Below are positions 56,091 to 64,000 of a DNA stretch of 64,000 nt, piece after piece. The position numbers and the translations under genes were made by a program. Positions within the stretch are counted from its first letter, which is position 1. Each line of letters opens with the position of its first letter. Source of the DNA: Acidobacteriota bacterium (lineage in GTDB: Bacteria; Acidobacteriota; Terriglobia; Acidiferrales; UBA7541). The DNA lies in NCBI GenBank assembly GCA_021832085.1, contig JAKBLM010000003.1, positions 97,653 to 161,652 of the forward strand, in the 5' to 3' direction. The notes beneath the pieces were generated by a model. The model was given only the letters and a program-made list of their open reading frames with translations. It did no database searches and was not told the origin of the DNA.

Positions 56091-57011
56091 ATGAGAAGAG
56101 TCTTCCCGGCCGCATTGGCCGCTTGCATCCTGCTCGCCGGTGCCGCGCTATGGGCGCGGCAGCAATCCCCGGCAACACCGGCCTCGGCCACCGAGATCGA
56201 GCACCGGGTGGAATCCTATCTGCGACACTACTATGCTTGGGGCCCGGCGTTTACGGTGAAGGCCGACGCCCCGGAGCCGTCGTTGATTCCCGACCTTTAC
56301 AAGGTTCCGGTGGTGGTTTCCTACCAGCCGAAGGGCGCTCCCACGCCGGAAACCGACCGCGCCGTCGTCTTCGTCAGCCACAACGGCCGTTACCTGATCC
56401 GGGGCGCGCTCTCCGACATGCTGACCGATCCCTTTGAAGTGGCGCGCAACGCGCTGGCGGCGGTTCTCCCAGGCCATCCCTACATCGGGCCGGCCAAGGC
56501 CTGTGTGAACGTGGTTGAGTTCAGCGATTACGAATGCCCGCACTGCCGCGCGGCGCAACCGGTGATGAAGCAGTTGGAGAAGCAGTACCCGCAAGTGCGC
56601 TTCACCTTCATTAATTTTCCTCTTACCGAAATCCATCCCTGGGCGATGAATGGGGCCCTGGCTGCGCGCTGCGCCTTCCAGCAAAACCCGGCGGATTTCC
56701 TGAAGATGCGGGACGAGATCTTCGCGAACCAGGACAAGATCACGCCGGACAATGCGTACAACATGCTCACGACATTGGCGACGCAGGCGGGTCTGAACGC
56801 CAGCACGCTGCAGGCCTGCATGGCATCGCCGGCGACGCGCAAGAGAGTGAACGCCGACATCGCGCTCGGCGAGAAATTGGGGGTCAACGCCACGCCGACA
56901 ATGTTCGTGAACGGCCGCCCGGCAGTGGGTGGGAACCCGGTCATGCTGAACCAGTTCATCTCCTACGAACTGGCACAGTGCGGGAAAGCAAAACCCGAAA
57001 CCAACAAGTAA
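56091..57011 (+). CDS. Exported DsbA-like thiol-disulfide protein
   Basis: 306 residues. A signal sequence (ALAACILLAGAALWA) and a roughly 100-residue N-terminal domain of unknown role precede a thioredoxin-fold DsbA domain with active site CPHC (about 149-152, in FSDYECPHCRAA) and cis-Pro loop NATPTMFVNG. It would oxidise or isomerise periplasmic disulfides, perhaps for the cytochrome proteins encoded earlier, which is inference. ACGGAGAG ribosome site. It is followed by a strong terminator. Confidence 0.92.
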   Translation: MRRVFPAALAACILLAGAALWARQQSPATPASATEIEHRVESYLRHYYAWGPAFTVKADAPEPSLIPDLYKVPVVVSYQPKGAPTPETDRAVVFVSHNGRYLIRGALSDMLTDPFEVARNALAAVLPGHPYIGPAKACVNVVEFSDYECPHCRAAQPVMKQLEKQYPQVRFTFINFPLTEIHPWAMNGALAARCAFQQNPADFLKMRDEIFANQDKITPDNAYNMLTTLATQAGLNASTLQACMASPATRKRVNADIALGEKLGVNATPTMFVNGRPAVGGNPVMLNQFISYELAQCGKAKPETNK

Positions 57012-57359
57012 ACATAATAACCCTTATCGGACGTTGTGGCCGGGCCTTGCCCTCGCGATGCCCGGCCTTTCTTTTGCGTTACAACCGACTTTGGACTTTG
57101 CCGTTCGCGAGCACTGCCCCGCTTCTTCGACGCCGCGCGCTTTTCACGGCGCGCGTAACGGCAAGAGTTTTCTCCGCGTGAACGCGGATCAGCTTCGTGG
57201 CGTGGTGGCGCGACAAGATGCATCGGTGATGGTTGCATTTTATTTTCATTTGGGCTGCGGATGGCAGGAGGAGGCCGTCGGAGGGGTATGTGAGCTTCCC
57301 GGAACGAAGTCTTTCCCCCAGAGATACGTGGGATATAATCGGGGCGAAAGGAGGGAAGA
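57012..57359. other. Intergenic region with a terminator
   Basis: 348 bases with no supported gene. It holds the terminator at 57038-57075, a GC-rich inverted repeat near 57131-57155, a TATAAT at 57334-57339 and a GGAGGG ribosome site for the next gene. Confidence 0.55.
57038..57075 (+). terminator. Rho-independent terminator of the DsbA-like gene
   Basis: GGCCGGGC pairs with GCCCGGCC across a 14-base loop, followed by TTTCTTTT. It is 26 bases after the stop. Confidence 0.85.
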
Positions 57360-57740
57360 GTGGTAGACATGTACCTGTTCTTCGCAGGCCTCGTCCTGTT
57401 CGTTCACCTCCTTTTTAATGCCTTTGTGGTTGGGGGTGCGCTGGTATCGAACGGTCATCCGACGCTCGAACGCCTGCACATCCTTTCACTCTTTTATGGC
57501 GTGGTGATGGAGAATGTCTCCTGGCCCTGCCCGCTCACGATTGTGCAGAAATGGCTGTTGTTGGAGGCGGGGCATGTTGCCTATCACGGAGGCTTCATTC
57601 TGCATTACCTGCAAACGGTGGTCGCGCCGACCTTTCCGCTTTCGCTGCTTCGATGGGGCGCGATCGGTATATTCCTGGTGAATTTGGCGGTGTACGCGCG
57701 TCGCTACGCGCGGACCCGCAGCCACGCCTACCATCACTGA
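57360..57740 (+). CDS. DUF2784-family membrane protein
   Basis: 126 residues with membrane helices at both ends (YLFFAGLVLFVHLLFNAFVV and WGAIGIFLVNLAVY) and the DUF2784 conserved loop MENVSWPCPLTIVQKWL. The GTG at 57360 follows AAAGGAGGG at ideal distance; an ATG three codons on is less well spaced. Function unknown. Confidence 0.85.
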   Translation: MVDMYLFFAGLVLFVHLLFNAFVVGGALVSNGHPTLERLHILSLFYGVVMENVSWPCPLTIVQKWLLLEAGHVAYHGGFILHYLQTVVAPTFPLSLLRWGAIGIFLVNLAVYARRYARTRSHAYHH

Positions 57741-57921
57741 GGCTGAAGTTTCTCTTCCCCGGGTTACGCGCTGACTGCCGCTCGCGGCTTTCAGCGCGTG
57801 GCGTTGCCGACTGCTCGCCGGAGCGAAAGGGGCGAGGGTGCGCCGGGGAAAGGATTGCCCTCGACGGGAGAGCGGACGCGGCGGCGAGGGCGTTCATTTC
57901 ACAATACCGGAGCGTCAAATC

Positions 57922-59355
57922 ATGAAAACGCGAATGGAAAAGGATTCGCTGGGAGAGCGGTCGGTCCCGGCGAATGTGTATTACGGAATTCAGACGGTGC
58001 GGGCGATCGAGAACTTCCCTATCAGCGGTTACAAAGCGCACCCGAAGCTGATTCAGGCGATCGGGATGATCAAGAAGGCCGCGGCGACGGCCAATCGCGA
58101 ATTGGGACTGGTGGACCGGAAACGGGCCGGAGCGATCATCCGCGCGGCCGACGAGGTGATTGCCGGCGAACTGAACGACCAGTTCATGGTCGACGTTTAT
58201 CAGGCCGGAGCCGGCGTTTCCTTCCACATGAACACGAACGAGGTGATCGCCAATCGCGCGATCGAGATGCTGGGCGGCAAGCGCGGGCAATACGAGGTTT
58301 GCCATCCGAACGACCATGTGAATTTCGGCCAATCGACCAACGACGTCTTCCCTACCGCGATGCGGCTCGCTTCCCTGCTCCTGCTCAACGATCTGCGCGA
58401 GGTGCTGCAGAATCTGGCCGGCTCGTTTGCGCGCAAGGGGCGCGAATTCGATCCGATTCTGAAGTCGGGGCGCACGCATATGCAGGACGCCGTGCCCGTG
58501 CGGCTGGGACAGGAATTCGCCGGGTACGCCACCGCGCTCGACCGGGCCGAGCGGCTGATCGAGCAGGCGCAGGACCTGCTGCGCGAGTTGGGACTGGGCG
58601 GATCGGCGGTGGGCACCGGAGTGAACACGCACCCTCAGTATCAGAAGCTGGTGGTGAAGCACCTGAGCAGGATCTCCGGGGAAAAACTGCAGCCGACCAA
58701 GGATCTGCGCTATGCGATGCAGTCGAACCTGGCGATGGCGGCGGCCTCCTCGGCGCTGCGCAATCTGGCACTCGAACTGATTCGGATCACCAATGACCTG
58801 CGGCTGCTCTCGAGCGGGCCGAACACCGGATTTGCGGAGATTTTCCTGCCAGCGCGCCAGCCGGGTTCGTCGATCATGCCGGGCAAGGTGAATCCGGTGA
58901 TGCCGGAGATGACGGCGATGGTCGCTTTCCAGGCCGTGGGAACCGACGTGGCGACGGCGCTGGCCGTGCAGGCCGGGCAGCTGGAACTGAACGTGATGAT
59001 GCCGGCGATGGCCTGGAATGTGTTGCACACGGCCGAAATTCTGAAAAACGCGATGCGGGCCCTCGGCGAAAACTGCGTCGACGGCATTCGCGCCAATCCC
59101 GACCGCTGCCGCTATTACGCCCACGCCACCGTTTCAACCGCAGCGGCGCTGAATCCCTACATCGGCTACGCCGCCGCCGCCGAGATTGCCAAGGAGAGCG
59201 TGAAGACGGGACGGCCGGTGCCGGAAATCGCCCTCGAAAAGAAACTGCTCGACGAGAAACTGCTCAAGAAGATCCTCGATCCGTGGCGCATGACCGAGCC
59301 GGCGCCGCCACTCGAAGAAGCGCGGAAGAAGCGGGGAAACCGCGGCCGGCGGTGA
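57922..59355 (+). CDS. aspA: Aspartate ammonia-lyase (aspartase/fumarase superfamily)
   Basis: 477 residues. The superfamily signature is GSSIMPGKVNP (about 314-324), with a preceding VNFGQSTNDVFPTA, SGRTHMQDAVPVRLG and TGVNTHPQY. The start MEKDSLGERSVPANVYYGIQ with TVRAIENFPIS favours aspartase over fumarase, which usually has TxRxxENF but a different N-terminus. It would interconvert aspartate and fumarate plus ammonia. The C-terminal basic tail (RKKRGNRGRR) is unusual. The ATG at 57922 removes a non-family leader. Confidence 0.88.
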   Translation: MKTRMEKDSLGERSVPANVYYGIQTVRAIENFPISGYKAHPKLIQAIGMIKKAAATANRELGLVDRKRAGAIIRAADEVIAGELNDQFMVDVYQAGAGVSFHMNTNEVIANRAIEMLGGKRGQYEVCHPNDHVNFGQSTNDVFPTAMRLASLLLLNDLREVLQNLAGSFARKGREFDPILKSGRTHMQDAVPVRLGQEFAGYATALDRAERLIEQAQDLLRELGLGGSAVGTGVNTHPQYQKLVVKHLSRISGEKLQPTKDLRYAMQSNLAMAAASSALRNLALELIRITNDLRLLSSGPNTGFAEIFLPARQPGSSIMPGKVNPVMPEMTAMVAFQAVGTDVATALAVQAGQLELNVMMPAMAWNVLHTAEILKNAMRALGENCVDGIRANPDRCRYYAHATVSTAAALNPYIGYAAAAEIAKESVKTGRPVPEIALEKKLLDEKLLKKILDPWRMTEPAPPLEEARKKRGNRGRR

Positions 59356-59692
59356 ATCGGGCAGGGCGGGCCTCACACGCCACTTCCCTGCTCCGGCACA
59401 GCGGTACGCCGGGCACGCTTCCGAGAGAATGGTGAAGCTGCTTTCAAGCGTTCTGCCCAACGAAAAGCTGCTGCTGAAACAGACGTTGCCGCAACGCGAT
59501 TCGCGCCCAGCACCCCTGAAAACCGGCGGGGAATGAGAATCCCGCACACGTCGCTCCGCACTGAGGCGAAGTCAGCGTCTCGCCACGATTTGTCTGCCGA
59601 TCGCAACTTGCGCCAATCGGCGTGCGAGAGGGGGTGGTGCGCTCCACGAGTAGTGCTATGTTCCGGCCGGAGCCGGGGTTAGACTCGACGCC
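59356..59692. other. Intergenic region before the ADOP permease
   Basis: 337 bases with no supported gene. An extended -10 candidate (TGCTATGTT, 59654-59662) lies 30 bases before the next start. Confidence 0.5.
59654..59662 (+). promoter_or_regulatory. Candidate extended -10 promoter of the ADOP gene
   Basis: TGCTATGTT fits TGn-TATnnT, 30 bases before the ATG at 59693. No -35. Confidence 0.35.
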
Positions 59693-62140
59693 ATGCTGGG
59701 TGCTTGGCTGCGAAGGTGGCGGCGAAGCCCGCTGCTGACCGCACAGTTCTCTACCACGATCGTCGCAGGCATGGGTGCGGTGACGGCGCTGGTGAGCCTG
59801 ATGCTGGCGCTGGGCTACCAACCGCAGCCATATCGCGACACGGGGCGGCTCGTAGCGGTTTGGGAGCGCGTCGAGTCGGGCGCGCCGCTCGCGGCGTTAT
59901 CAGGGTCGGATCTTGCGGATTTTTCCGACGCAACCCACAACATCTTCGCCTCACTCGGCCCCTTCGCGATTCCCCAAGTCTGGTTGCTTGACCGGAAGGG
60001 AGCGACACATATTCGCGAGTGCGAGATCGAGGCCGGAGCGCTCAGCGACTTGGGTATACGCCCCGTTTTGGGACGCCCAGTCCGCCAGCATGAACAACCT
60101 CTTGTGGGCAGCAGCGGCGCTTCTCCGGCCTGGATCAGCTATCGACTTTGGCAGAACCGGTACGGCGGCAGCCCATCGGTGATCGGCACGACAATCGGGA
60201 TCGCAGATACCGCGGAAGGAAGTGACGAAGTCCAGGCAAGGATAGTTGGGGTTTTTCCACCCCGCGTTAGCATCCCCCTCCCGTTCGGAAACACAACCGA
60301 CGTGTGGTGCATCTTATCGCCCAGCGTTGTTGCCCGCGCGCGACGAGCTGAGGTGTTCTTTGGGCTGGGGCGGCTCCGTCACGGGGTCAGCGTGACGCAG
60401 GCGCAAGCGGCACTGACGGTGGTAGCGGAGCGCCTAAGGCAGCGCTATAGCTTCGATCGGCGGAGGCGCCCCCTGGTGCGGAGCCTGGAGGCGATAGCAC
60501 AAGGCCCGGCGCGGCGGACAATGGGCCTGCTGGCGTTGGGCCTGGGGCTGGTTTTCCTGGTCGGCTGCGTGAATCTCGCCGTCCTGATGGGGGCGGAGGG
60601 CAGACGGCGCCGGCGGGAGATCGCCATTCGGGCTGTGCTGGGCGCGGGCCGTGCGCGATTGTGGCGCGAAGTGGCGGCGGAAAAATGTGTGCTCACTTTG
60701 GTTTCACTAGGGCTAGGCGTGGCGTTTGCGTTCGCGTTGCTGCGCGTGCTGGTGTGGTTGGTGCCAGCAGCCGGACTCGGCCCGCCGATGGAGAATCCGC
60801 CGCCTTTGAACCTCGCCGTTCTCCTCGGCTTCGTAGCGTTTGCGCTGGCCGCGGCGCTGGTTTGGTCGGCGCTGCTGGTAACCGCGGCGGACGGACAGGG
60901 ATCGTCGCGCGCGCTGGCCGCAGGAGCGGGCGGACTGGGCTACACAGGGCTCAGCGACTCCGGTCCCGGTTCCGGGCGCTGGCGCCTGGTTCTGCTGGCG
61001 GGACAAGCAGGAATCGGAATTTGCCTGCTGGCGGCAGCGGCATTGACTACCAAGACCTACGCTACGGTCTCGGCCGCTAATCTCGGGCCGGCACCGAGCC
61101 GCACGGTGTTGATGTCGGTGAGCACACGCAACAACTTCGTCCCTACCGACGCCCAGGTGGCAGACTTCAACCAGCAAGTACTGTCACGCTTGAGACGGCT
61201 GCCGGGGACGCGGGCGATCGCGCTGGCGGACCTATTTCCGCCGCCCGGTTCGCCTGCTGCTTTCATGAAGCAGGGCGACGCACCTGGTACGGAGCGTGAA
61301 GCCAGCTGGCCCGCGTCTGTTTCGCCCAGCTACTTCCGGACGCTCGGAATTCCGATCCTGTTCGGACGCGGCTTTGACAAAAACGACAGCAGCGGCAGCG
61401 AACCGGTGGCGATTATCAACCTGGAAATAGCCGAGCGGAACTGGAACTCGCCGGAGCAGGCGGTGGGTTCGCAGATCGCTTTCGGGCCAAAGTTCCAGCA
61501 GCATTACACGATCGTCGGCGTGGCCGCGAATTTCACCGGCTACTGGTATCAAAAGCCGATTCCGACGGTCTATTTGCCCCTGGCGCAGTCAGCTTACTTT
61601 TGCGGCGGCGAGATCATTTTGCGCACGGCAGCCGCTCCGCGCACCGTCGCCGCGCTCGCGTCGCAGGCGCTTGCGGGAATGGCGATCCCAGCTACGATTT
61701 CCGACGTTTCGACCATGGAGGCACGCTGGCAGGCGACGCTGACGCGGCCGCTCGCGCGCATGGCGGGCATGCTTCTGTTGGCGCTGCTCGGGCTGGGACT
61801 CAGCGTCCAAGGCGTGTACGCGGTAGCCGCAGCGACGGTGACAGCGCGGGGGCATGAGCTTGCGGTGCGCTCGGCGCTGGGCGCGCTTCCCGGGCGGCTG
61901 GCCTGGGACGTGACGCGCGAATTGGTCCTTGCGGTGCTCGTGGGCGCAGGGTTCGGGGTGGCGGCGGCGTTGGGCTTGCGGCCGCTGCTGCAACACTGGC
62001 TGGGCCCTGTGGCCGTCTGGCAGGCAGAACCAATCGCTGTAGCTGTCGTGCTGCTGGCGCTCGCGGCAGCGGCGGGATGCTACGTTCCCGCGCGGGCCGC
62101 AGCAAGGGCGAACCCAGCCGAGGTGCTCCGGCAGGGCTAA
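59693..62140 (+). CDS. ADOP-type (acidobacterial duplicated orphan permease) ABC permease
   Basis: 815 residues, about twice the size of MacB/FtsX permeases. An N-terminal membrane helix and a MacB-like periplasmic domain (ending near residue 270) are followed by three helices, with GAEGRRRRREIAIRAVLGAG between the first two. A second periplasmic domain (SVSTRNNFVPTDAQVADFNQ) and three further helices with a similar TARGHELAVRSALGALPGRL loop follow. This is the duplicated ADOP architecture. No ATPase gene lies beside it, as the name implies. Confidence 0.92.
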   Translation: MLGAWLRRWRRSPLLTAQFSTTIVAGMGAVTALVSLMLALGYQPQPYRDTGRLVAVWERVESGAPLAALSGSDLADFSDATHNIFASLGPFAIPQVWLLDRKGATHIRECEIEAGALSDLGIRPVLGRPVRQHEQPLVGSSGASPAWISYRLWQNRYGGSPSVIGTTIGIADTAEGSDEVQARIVGVFPPRVSIPLPFGNTTDVWCILSPSVVARARRAEVFFGLGRLRHGVSVTQAQAALTVVAERLRQRYSFDRRRRPLVRSLEAIAQGPARRTMGLLALGLGLVFLVGCVNLAVLMGAEGRRRRREIAIRAVLGAGRARLWREVAAEKCVLTLVSLGLGVAFAFALLRVLVWLVPAAGLGPPMENPPPLNLAVLLGFVAFALAAALVWSALLVTAADGQGSSRALAAGAGGLGYTGLSDSGPGSGRWRLVLLAGQAGIGICLLAAAALTTKTYATVSAANLGPAPSRTVLMSVSTRNNFVPTDAQVADFNQQVLSRLRRLPGTRAIALADLFPPPGSPAAFMKQGDAPGTEREASWPASVSPSYFRTLGIPILFGRGFDKNDSSGSEPVAIINLEIAERNWNSPEQAVGSQIAFGPKFQQHYTIVGVAANFTGYWYQKPIPTVYLPLAQSAYFCGGEIILRTAAAPRTVAALASQALAGMAIPATISDVSTMEARWQATLTRPLARMAGMLLLALLGLGLSVQGVYAVAAATVTARGHELAVRSALGALPGRLAWDVTRELVLAVLVGAGFGVAAALGLRPLLQHWLGPVAVWQAEPIAVAVVLLALAAAAGCYVPARAAARANPAEVLRQG

Positions 62141-62466
62141 GGTCCTCCTCTGAGCGACATTTCCCCAGAAGCCAAGCTGGCGGCGGAGGCGAGGCCGGAA
62201 GGCGCGGGTCAGGCGGTGCGCGGGGCGCCCTTGAGCGAGGCCATGTCGATGACGAAGCGGTACTTCACTTCGCTTCTGAGTCGACGACGATGCTCTCCGA
62301 ACAGCCCCCATACGTGACGCCGCCCAGATGCTGCTCCGGGCTGTTGTAAGTGTAAACGGTCTCGTTCTCGCAATACTGCTCGAGGCCTTGGCGGTGCGCG
62401 CCGCTGCCCGAATCGCCCGGTGGCGCCCGCAGCGCGAAGGTGCGGCTGAGGGGAGTTGACCAGGCA
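62141..62466. other. Intergenic region with possible gene-remnant fragments
   Basis: 326 bases with no intact gene. On the minus strand, one frame that stops at 62265 and another that stops at 62209 have protein-like translations (see the remnant entry). GGCTGAGGGGAGTT precedes the M23 gene. Confidence 0.5.
62209..62410 (-). pseudogene. Possible 3' remnant of a small exported protein gene
   Basis: The minus frame stopping at 62265 reads EQYCENETVYTYNSPEQHLG then GGCSESIVVDSEAK. It has two Cys and a natural-looking composition but no start codon or upstream frame that is not antisense to the M23 gene. An adjacent frame continues KYRFVIDMASLKGAPRTA to a stop at 62209. The pieces look like the frameshifted end of a lost gene; chance is not excluded. 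Confidence 0.3.
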
Positions 62467-63411
62467 ATGTCCCAAGAAGCTGAAATGCGGCTTAAACAGG
62501 GGACGATTGTTTTGTTTGCTTATCTCTTCGTTCCGATCTTCTGCGTATATTCCGTCTGGGTTAGCTCGCCGGCATGGACGGAGGGCTGGTGGCAAACACT
62601 TCTGTTGATGGACGGCGTGGTGGCTTTCCTTTTCGTCGTCGGCGGGAATTGGTCGTGGGTTGGGTATCCCCTCCGATGGTTCTTCCCAGTCGCTTTGGCT
62701 ATCGCGGCCTACCACTCTGCTGGATGGGCCGGGCTCGGGCTGAGCGCGGGGACTCTGGCTCTGTTTGTAGGAGGCTCGCTCCTTGCAATACGCGCAAGTG
62801 CGCCGAAGCAAGAGGCGATTCGCCTCAGCTTTCCTCTGGAAGACGGCCTGTATTACGTGGCGCAAGGCGGGCAGCTCGGCGTCTTGAATCACCATCATGG
62901 GGCGAAAGCGCAGCGATTTGCGCTCGACATAGTGCGGCTAAATGGCTGGTTGACGCGTTGCCAAGGAATTTATTCCCCGGATGTACGCCGCTACTCCATC
63001 TTCGGCACGGAAGTGCACAGCCCTTGCGACGGCATCGTCGTGGAAGCGGTGAATGATCTGCCCGATTTGGCGCCTCCGACGCGCGACCCATGGAACGCGG
63101 GCGGAAATCACATCATCATCCGAAACGAAGAAACGGACGTCTACGTAAAGCTCTCCCATCTGGCGAGGGGGAGCGTTGTGGTGAACGAGGGAGATCGCTT
63201 GCGCGCCGGACAACTGGTCGGGCGCGTGGGGAATTCGGGGAATACCACGGAGCCGCACTTGCACATCCATGCGCAACGAGGATGGTTCGAGGATTCGCCG
63301 CAGAGCGGTGAGGGCGTCCCGATGCTGTTCGAGGGCCGATTTCTGCTTCGCAATGACCTTGTCCGGCGCCGAAAGGCCCGAGCTGGGATGGCGCCGGGTG
63401 CTTCGCCGTGA
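62467..63411 (+). CDS. Membrane-bound M23-family peptidase
   Basis: 314 residues. Three or four N-terminal membrane helices (VLFAYLFVPIFCVYSVWV, LLLMDGVVAFLFVVGGN, LALFVGGSLLAI) are followed by a LytM/M23 domain. Zinc ligands are in HHHGAKAQRFALD and HLHIHAQ, and the conserved GRVGNSGNT lies just before the latter. It may cut peptidoglycan cross-links in the periplasm. The ATG at 62467 is used; MRLKQG at 62485 is an alternative. Confidence 0.9.
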   Translation: MSQEAEMRLKQGTIVLFAYLFVPIFCVYSVWVSSPAWTEGWWQTLLLMDGVVAFLFVVGGNWSWVGYPLRWFFPVALAIAAYHSAGWAGLGLSAGTLALFVGGSLLAIRASAPKQEAIRLSFPLEDGLYYVAQGGQLGVLNHHHGAKAQRFALDIVRLNGWLTRCQGIYSPDVRRYSIFGTEVHSPCDGIVVEAVNDLPDLAPPTRDPWNAGGNHIIIRNEETDVYVKLSHLARGSVVVNEGDRLRAGQLVGRVGNSGNTTEPHLHIHAQRGWFEDSPQSGEGVPMLFEGRFLLRNDLVRRRKARAGMAPGASP

Positions 63412-63744
63412 GAGTACGGAAAAACCGTGATGGGTATGCACAGGGCAGGCCGAATCAGATCACATATCCGCGACGAGGGCGGGCTTCCACGCCTGCCGAT
63501 TTCTACTCGACGCTGATCTTGCTGCTCCGGCGGACGGGGCTGGAAAGGCGCTCGACTCGATCGTCGAACGCGTGCGGGAAGTACAAGTGACAGCGAGTGC
63601 GGTAGTGGCGGCGATACGGCTGAGCCTGGAAGTCGAAGGGGGACGGAGCGGGGCAGGCCGGCAGTTGCCGGGACAGAAATTTTTGCTGAGCCTGGGGGGA
63701 TTGCCGAGAACGGACGCGGTGACGGGGAACGCGCCGGGTGGTGT

Positions 63745-63764
63745 GGGCACGTTGCAACGTGCCC
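63745..63764. repeat. Perfect 20-base palindrome
   Basis: GGGCACGTTG followed immediately by its reverse complement CAACGTGCCC. Intergenic; it could form a hairpin or cruciform and looks like a REP-type element. Confidence 0.8.
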
Positions 63765-63875
63765 CTACGGATGCAGGTGGGGCCTGCGACGAGTTGGGCG
63801 CGGAGGGCCAGGGGCTGAAGGGTCCGCCAACGGCGGGGATCGCAGATTTGAAATTGGAAATTTCAGAGGGAACGC

Positions 63876-63895
63876 GGGCGACGCATGCGTCGCCC
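63876..63895. repeat. Perfect 20-base palindrome
   Basis: GGGCGACGCA followed by TGCGTCGCCC. It lies 112 bases after the first palindrome and is similarly built, with G-run/C-run ends. Confidence 0.8.
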
Positions 63896-64000
63896 CTTGT
63901 ATTTTGTTTTGCGGTAGAAGTTACCAAGGCGTTGTTCCGGCGGGAAGGCCGTTCGCCCCTGAGGCCGCGGCTTTGGCCAGCGAGCCTGGTTGGTAGATCG

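Larger units (their letters stand above)
63412..64000. other. Terminal region without a supported gene
   Basis: 589 bases. None of the open frames has a recognisable translation. The stretch holds two perfect 20-base palindromes (63745-63764 and 63876-63895) and ends at the window edge. Confidence 0.6.

Noticed and set aside
63460..63927. Open frames in the last 590 bases
   Set aside because: Translations are Ala/Pro/Ser-rich without motifs and run through the two palindromes.

Overview
The window is a GC-rich bacterial chromosome segment that looks like Acidobacteriota (Terriglobia/Acidobacteriae-like). Clues are an ADOP-type orphan permease (a family defined in acidobacteria), lipid A synthesis (lpxD) and meso-DAP peptidoglycan genes of a Gram-negative envelope, a form II CoxL-like dehydrogenase, and PEP-CTERM and YXWGXW-type secreted proteins. 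It is mostly ordinary chromosomal housekeeping and respiratory genes. I see no phage, IS element, CRISPR array, rRNA or tRNA.

Layout. 0-4.3 kb: molybdenum hydroxylase operon coxS(partial)-coxL-coxM-coxG. 4.3-7.3 kb: a PEP-CTERM protein (minus) and a secreted Trp/Gly- then Arg/Gln-rich repeat protein with its terminator. 7.4-8.7 kb: a three-gene minus-strand unit containing a CPBP-like membrane protein that lacks the catalytic residues. 8.9-13.8 kb: ACT protein, acyl-CoA dehydrogenase, MeaB GTPase coupled to an MBL hydrolase, mtnP. 14.2-17.4 kb: dapF-ldcA-mpl, a compact unit for DAP synthesis and murein tripeptide recycling. 17.6-25.4 kb: M61 peptidase, plsC, a small DUF883-like protein, lpxD, a Xer recombinase, and a CCA-adding-type enzyme with a histone-H1-like tail. 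25.4-30 kb: dnaE and accA, in the same order as in E. coli.

31.5-39.8 kb is a cytochrome c maturation and heme operon: ccmE, ccmF, ccmH-like, a small CcmI-like protein, a carboxypeptidase-regulatory-like membrane protein, ccmA, ccmB, ccmC, ccmD-like, hemH. CcmE carries Cys where the classical heme-binding His sits (CxxxY), and the CcmH-like protein has CxCxC in place of LRCxxC. This is a non-canonical System I.

40-49.3 kb continues the theme: a strong promoter, a region that reads as a frameshifted relic of a Rieske protein, cytochrome b6-like and subunit IV-like proteins, an octaheme cytochrome c, a cupredoxin-like lipoprotein, heme O synthase and a DUF420 protein. Together the two blocks would mature c-type cytochromes and build a menaquinol-oxidising cytochrome b complex. 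The apparently broken Rieske gene beside an octaheme subunit is the most interesting observation here.

49.4-64 kb: an NTF2-like secreted protein, an unknown 270-residue protein, a HEAT-repeat protein with an embedded barrel-sandwich-like segment, NAD-type isocitrate dehydrogenase, an IscA/ErpA-type Fe-S carrier with an excellent terminator, nadE, a DsbA-like thiol protein, DUF2784, an aspartase/fumarase-family lyase, the ADOP permease and an M23 peptidase. The last 590 bases hold no gene I can support but contain two perfect 20-base palindromes. Several genes sit only 9-16 bases downstream of plausible -10 elements, which suggests near-leaderless transcripts.
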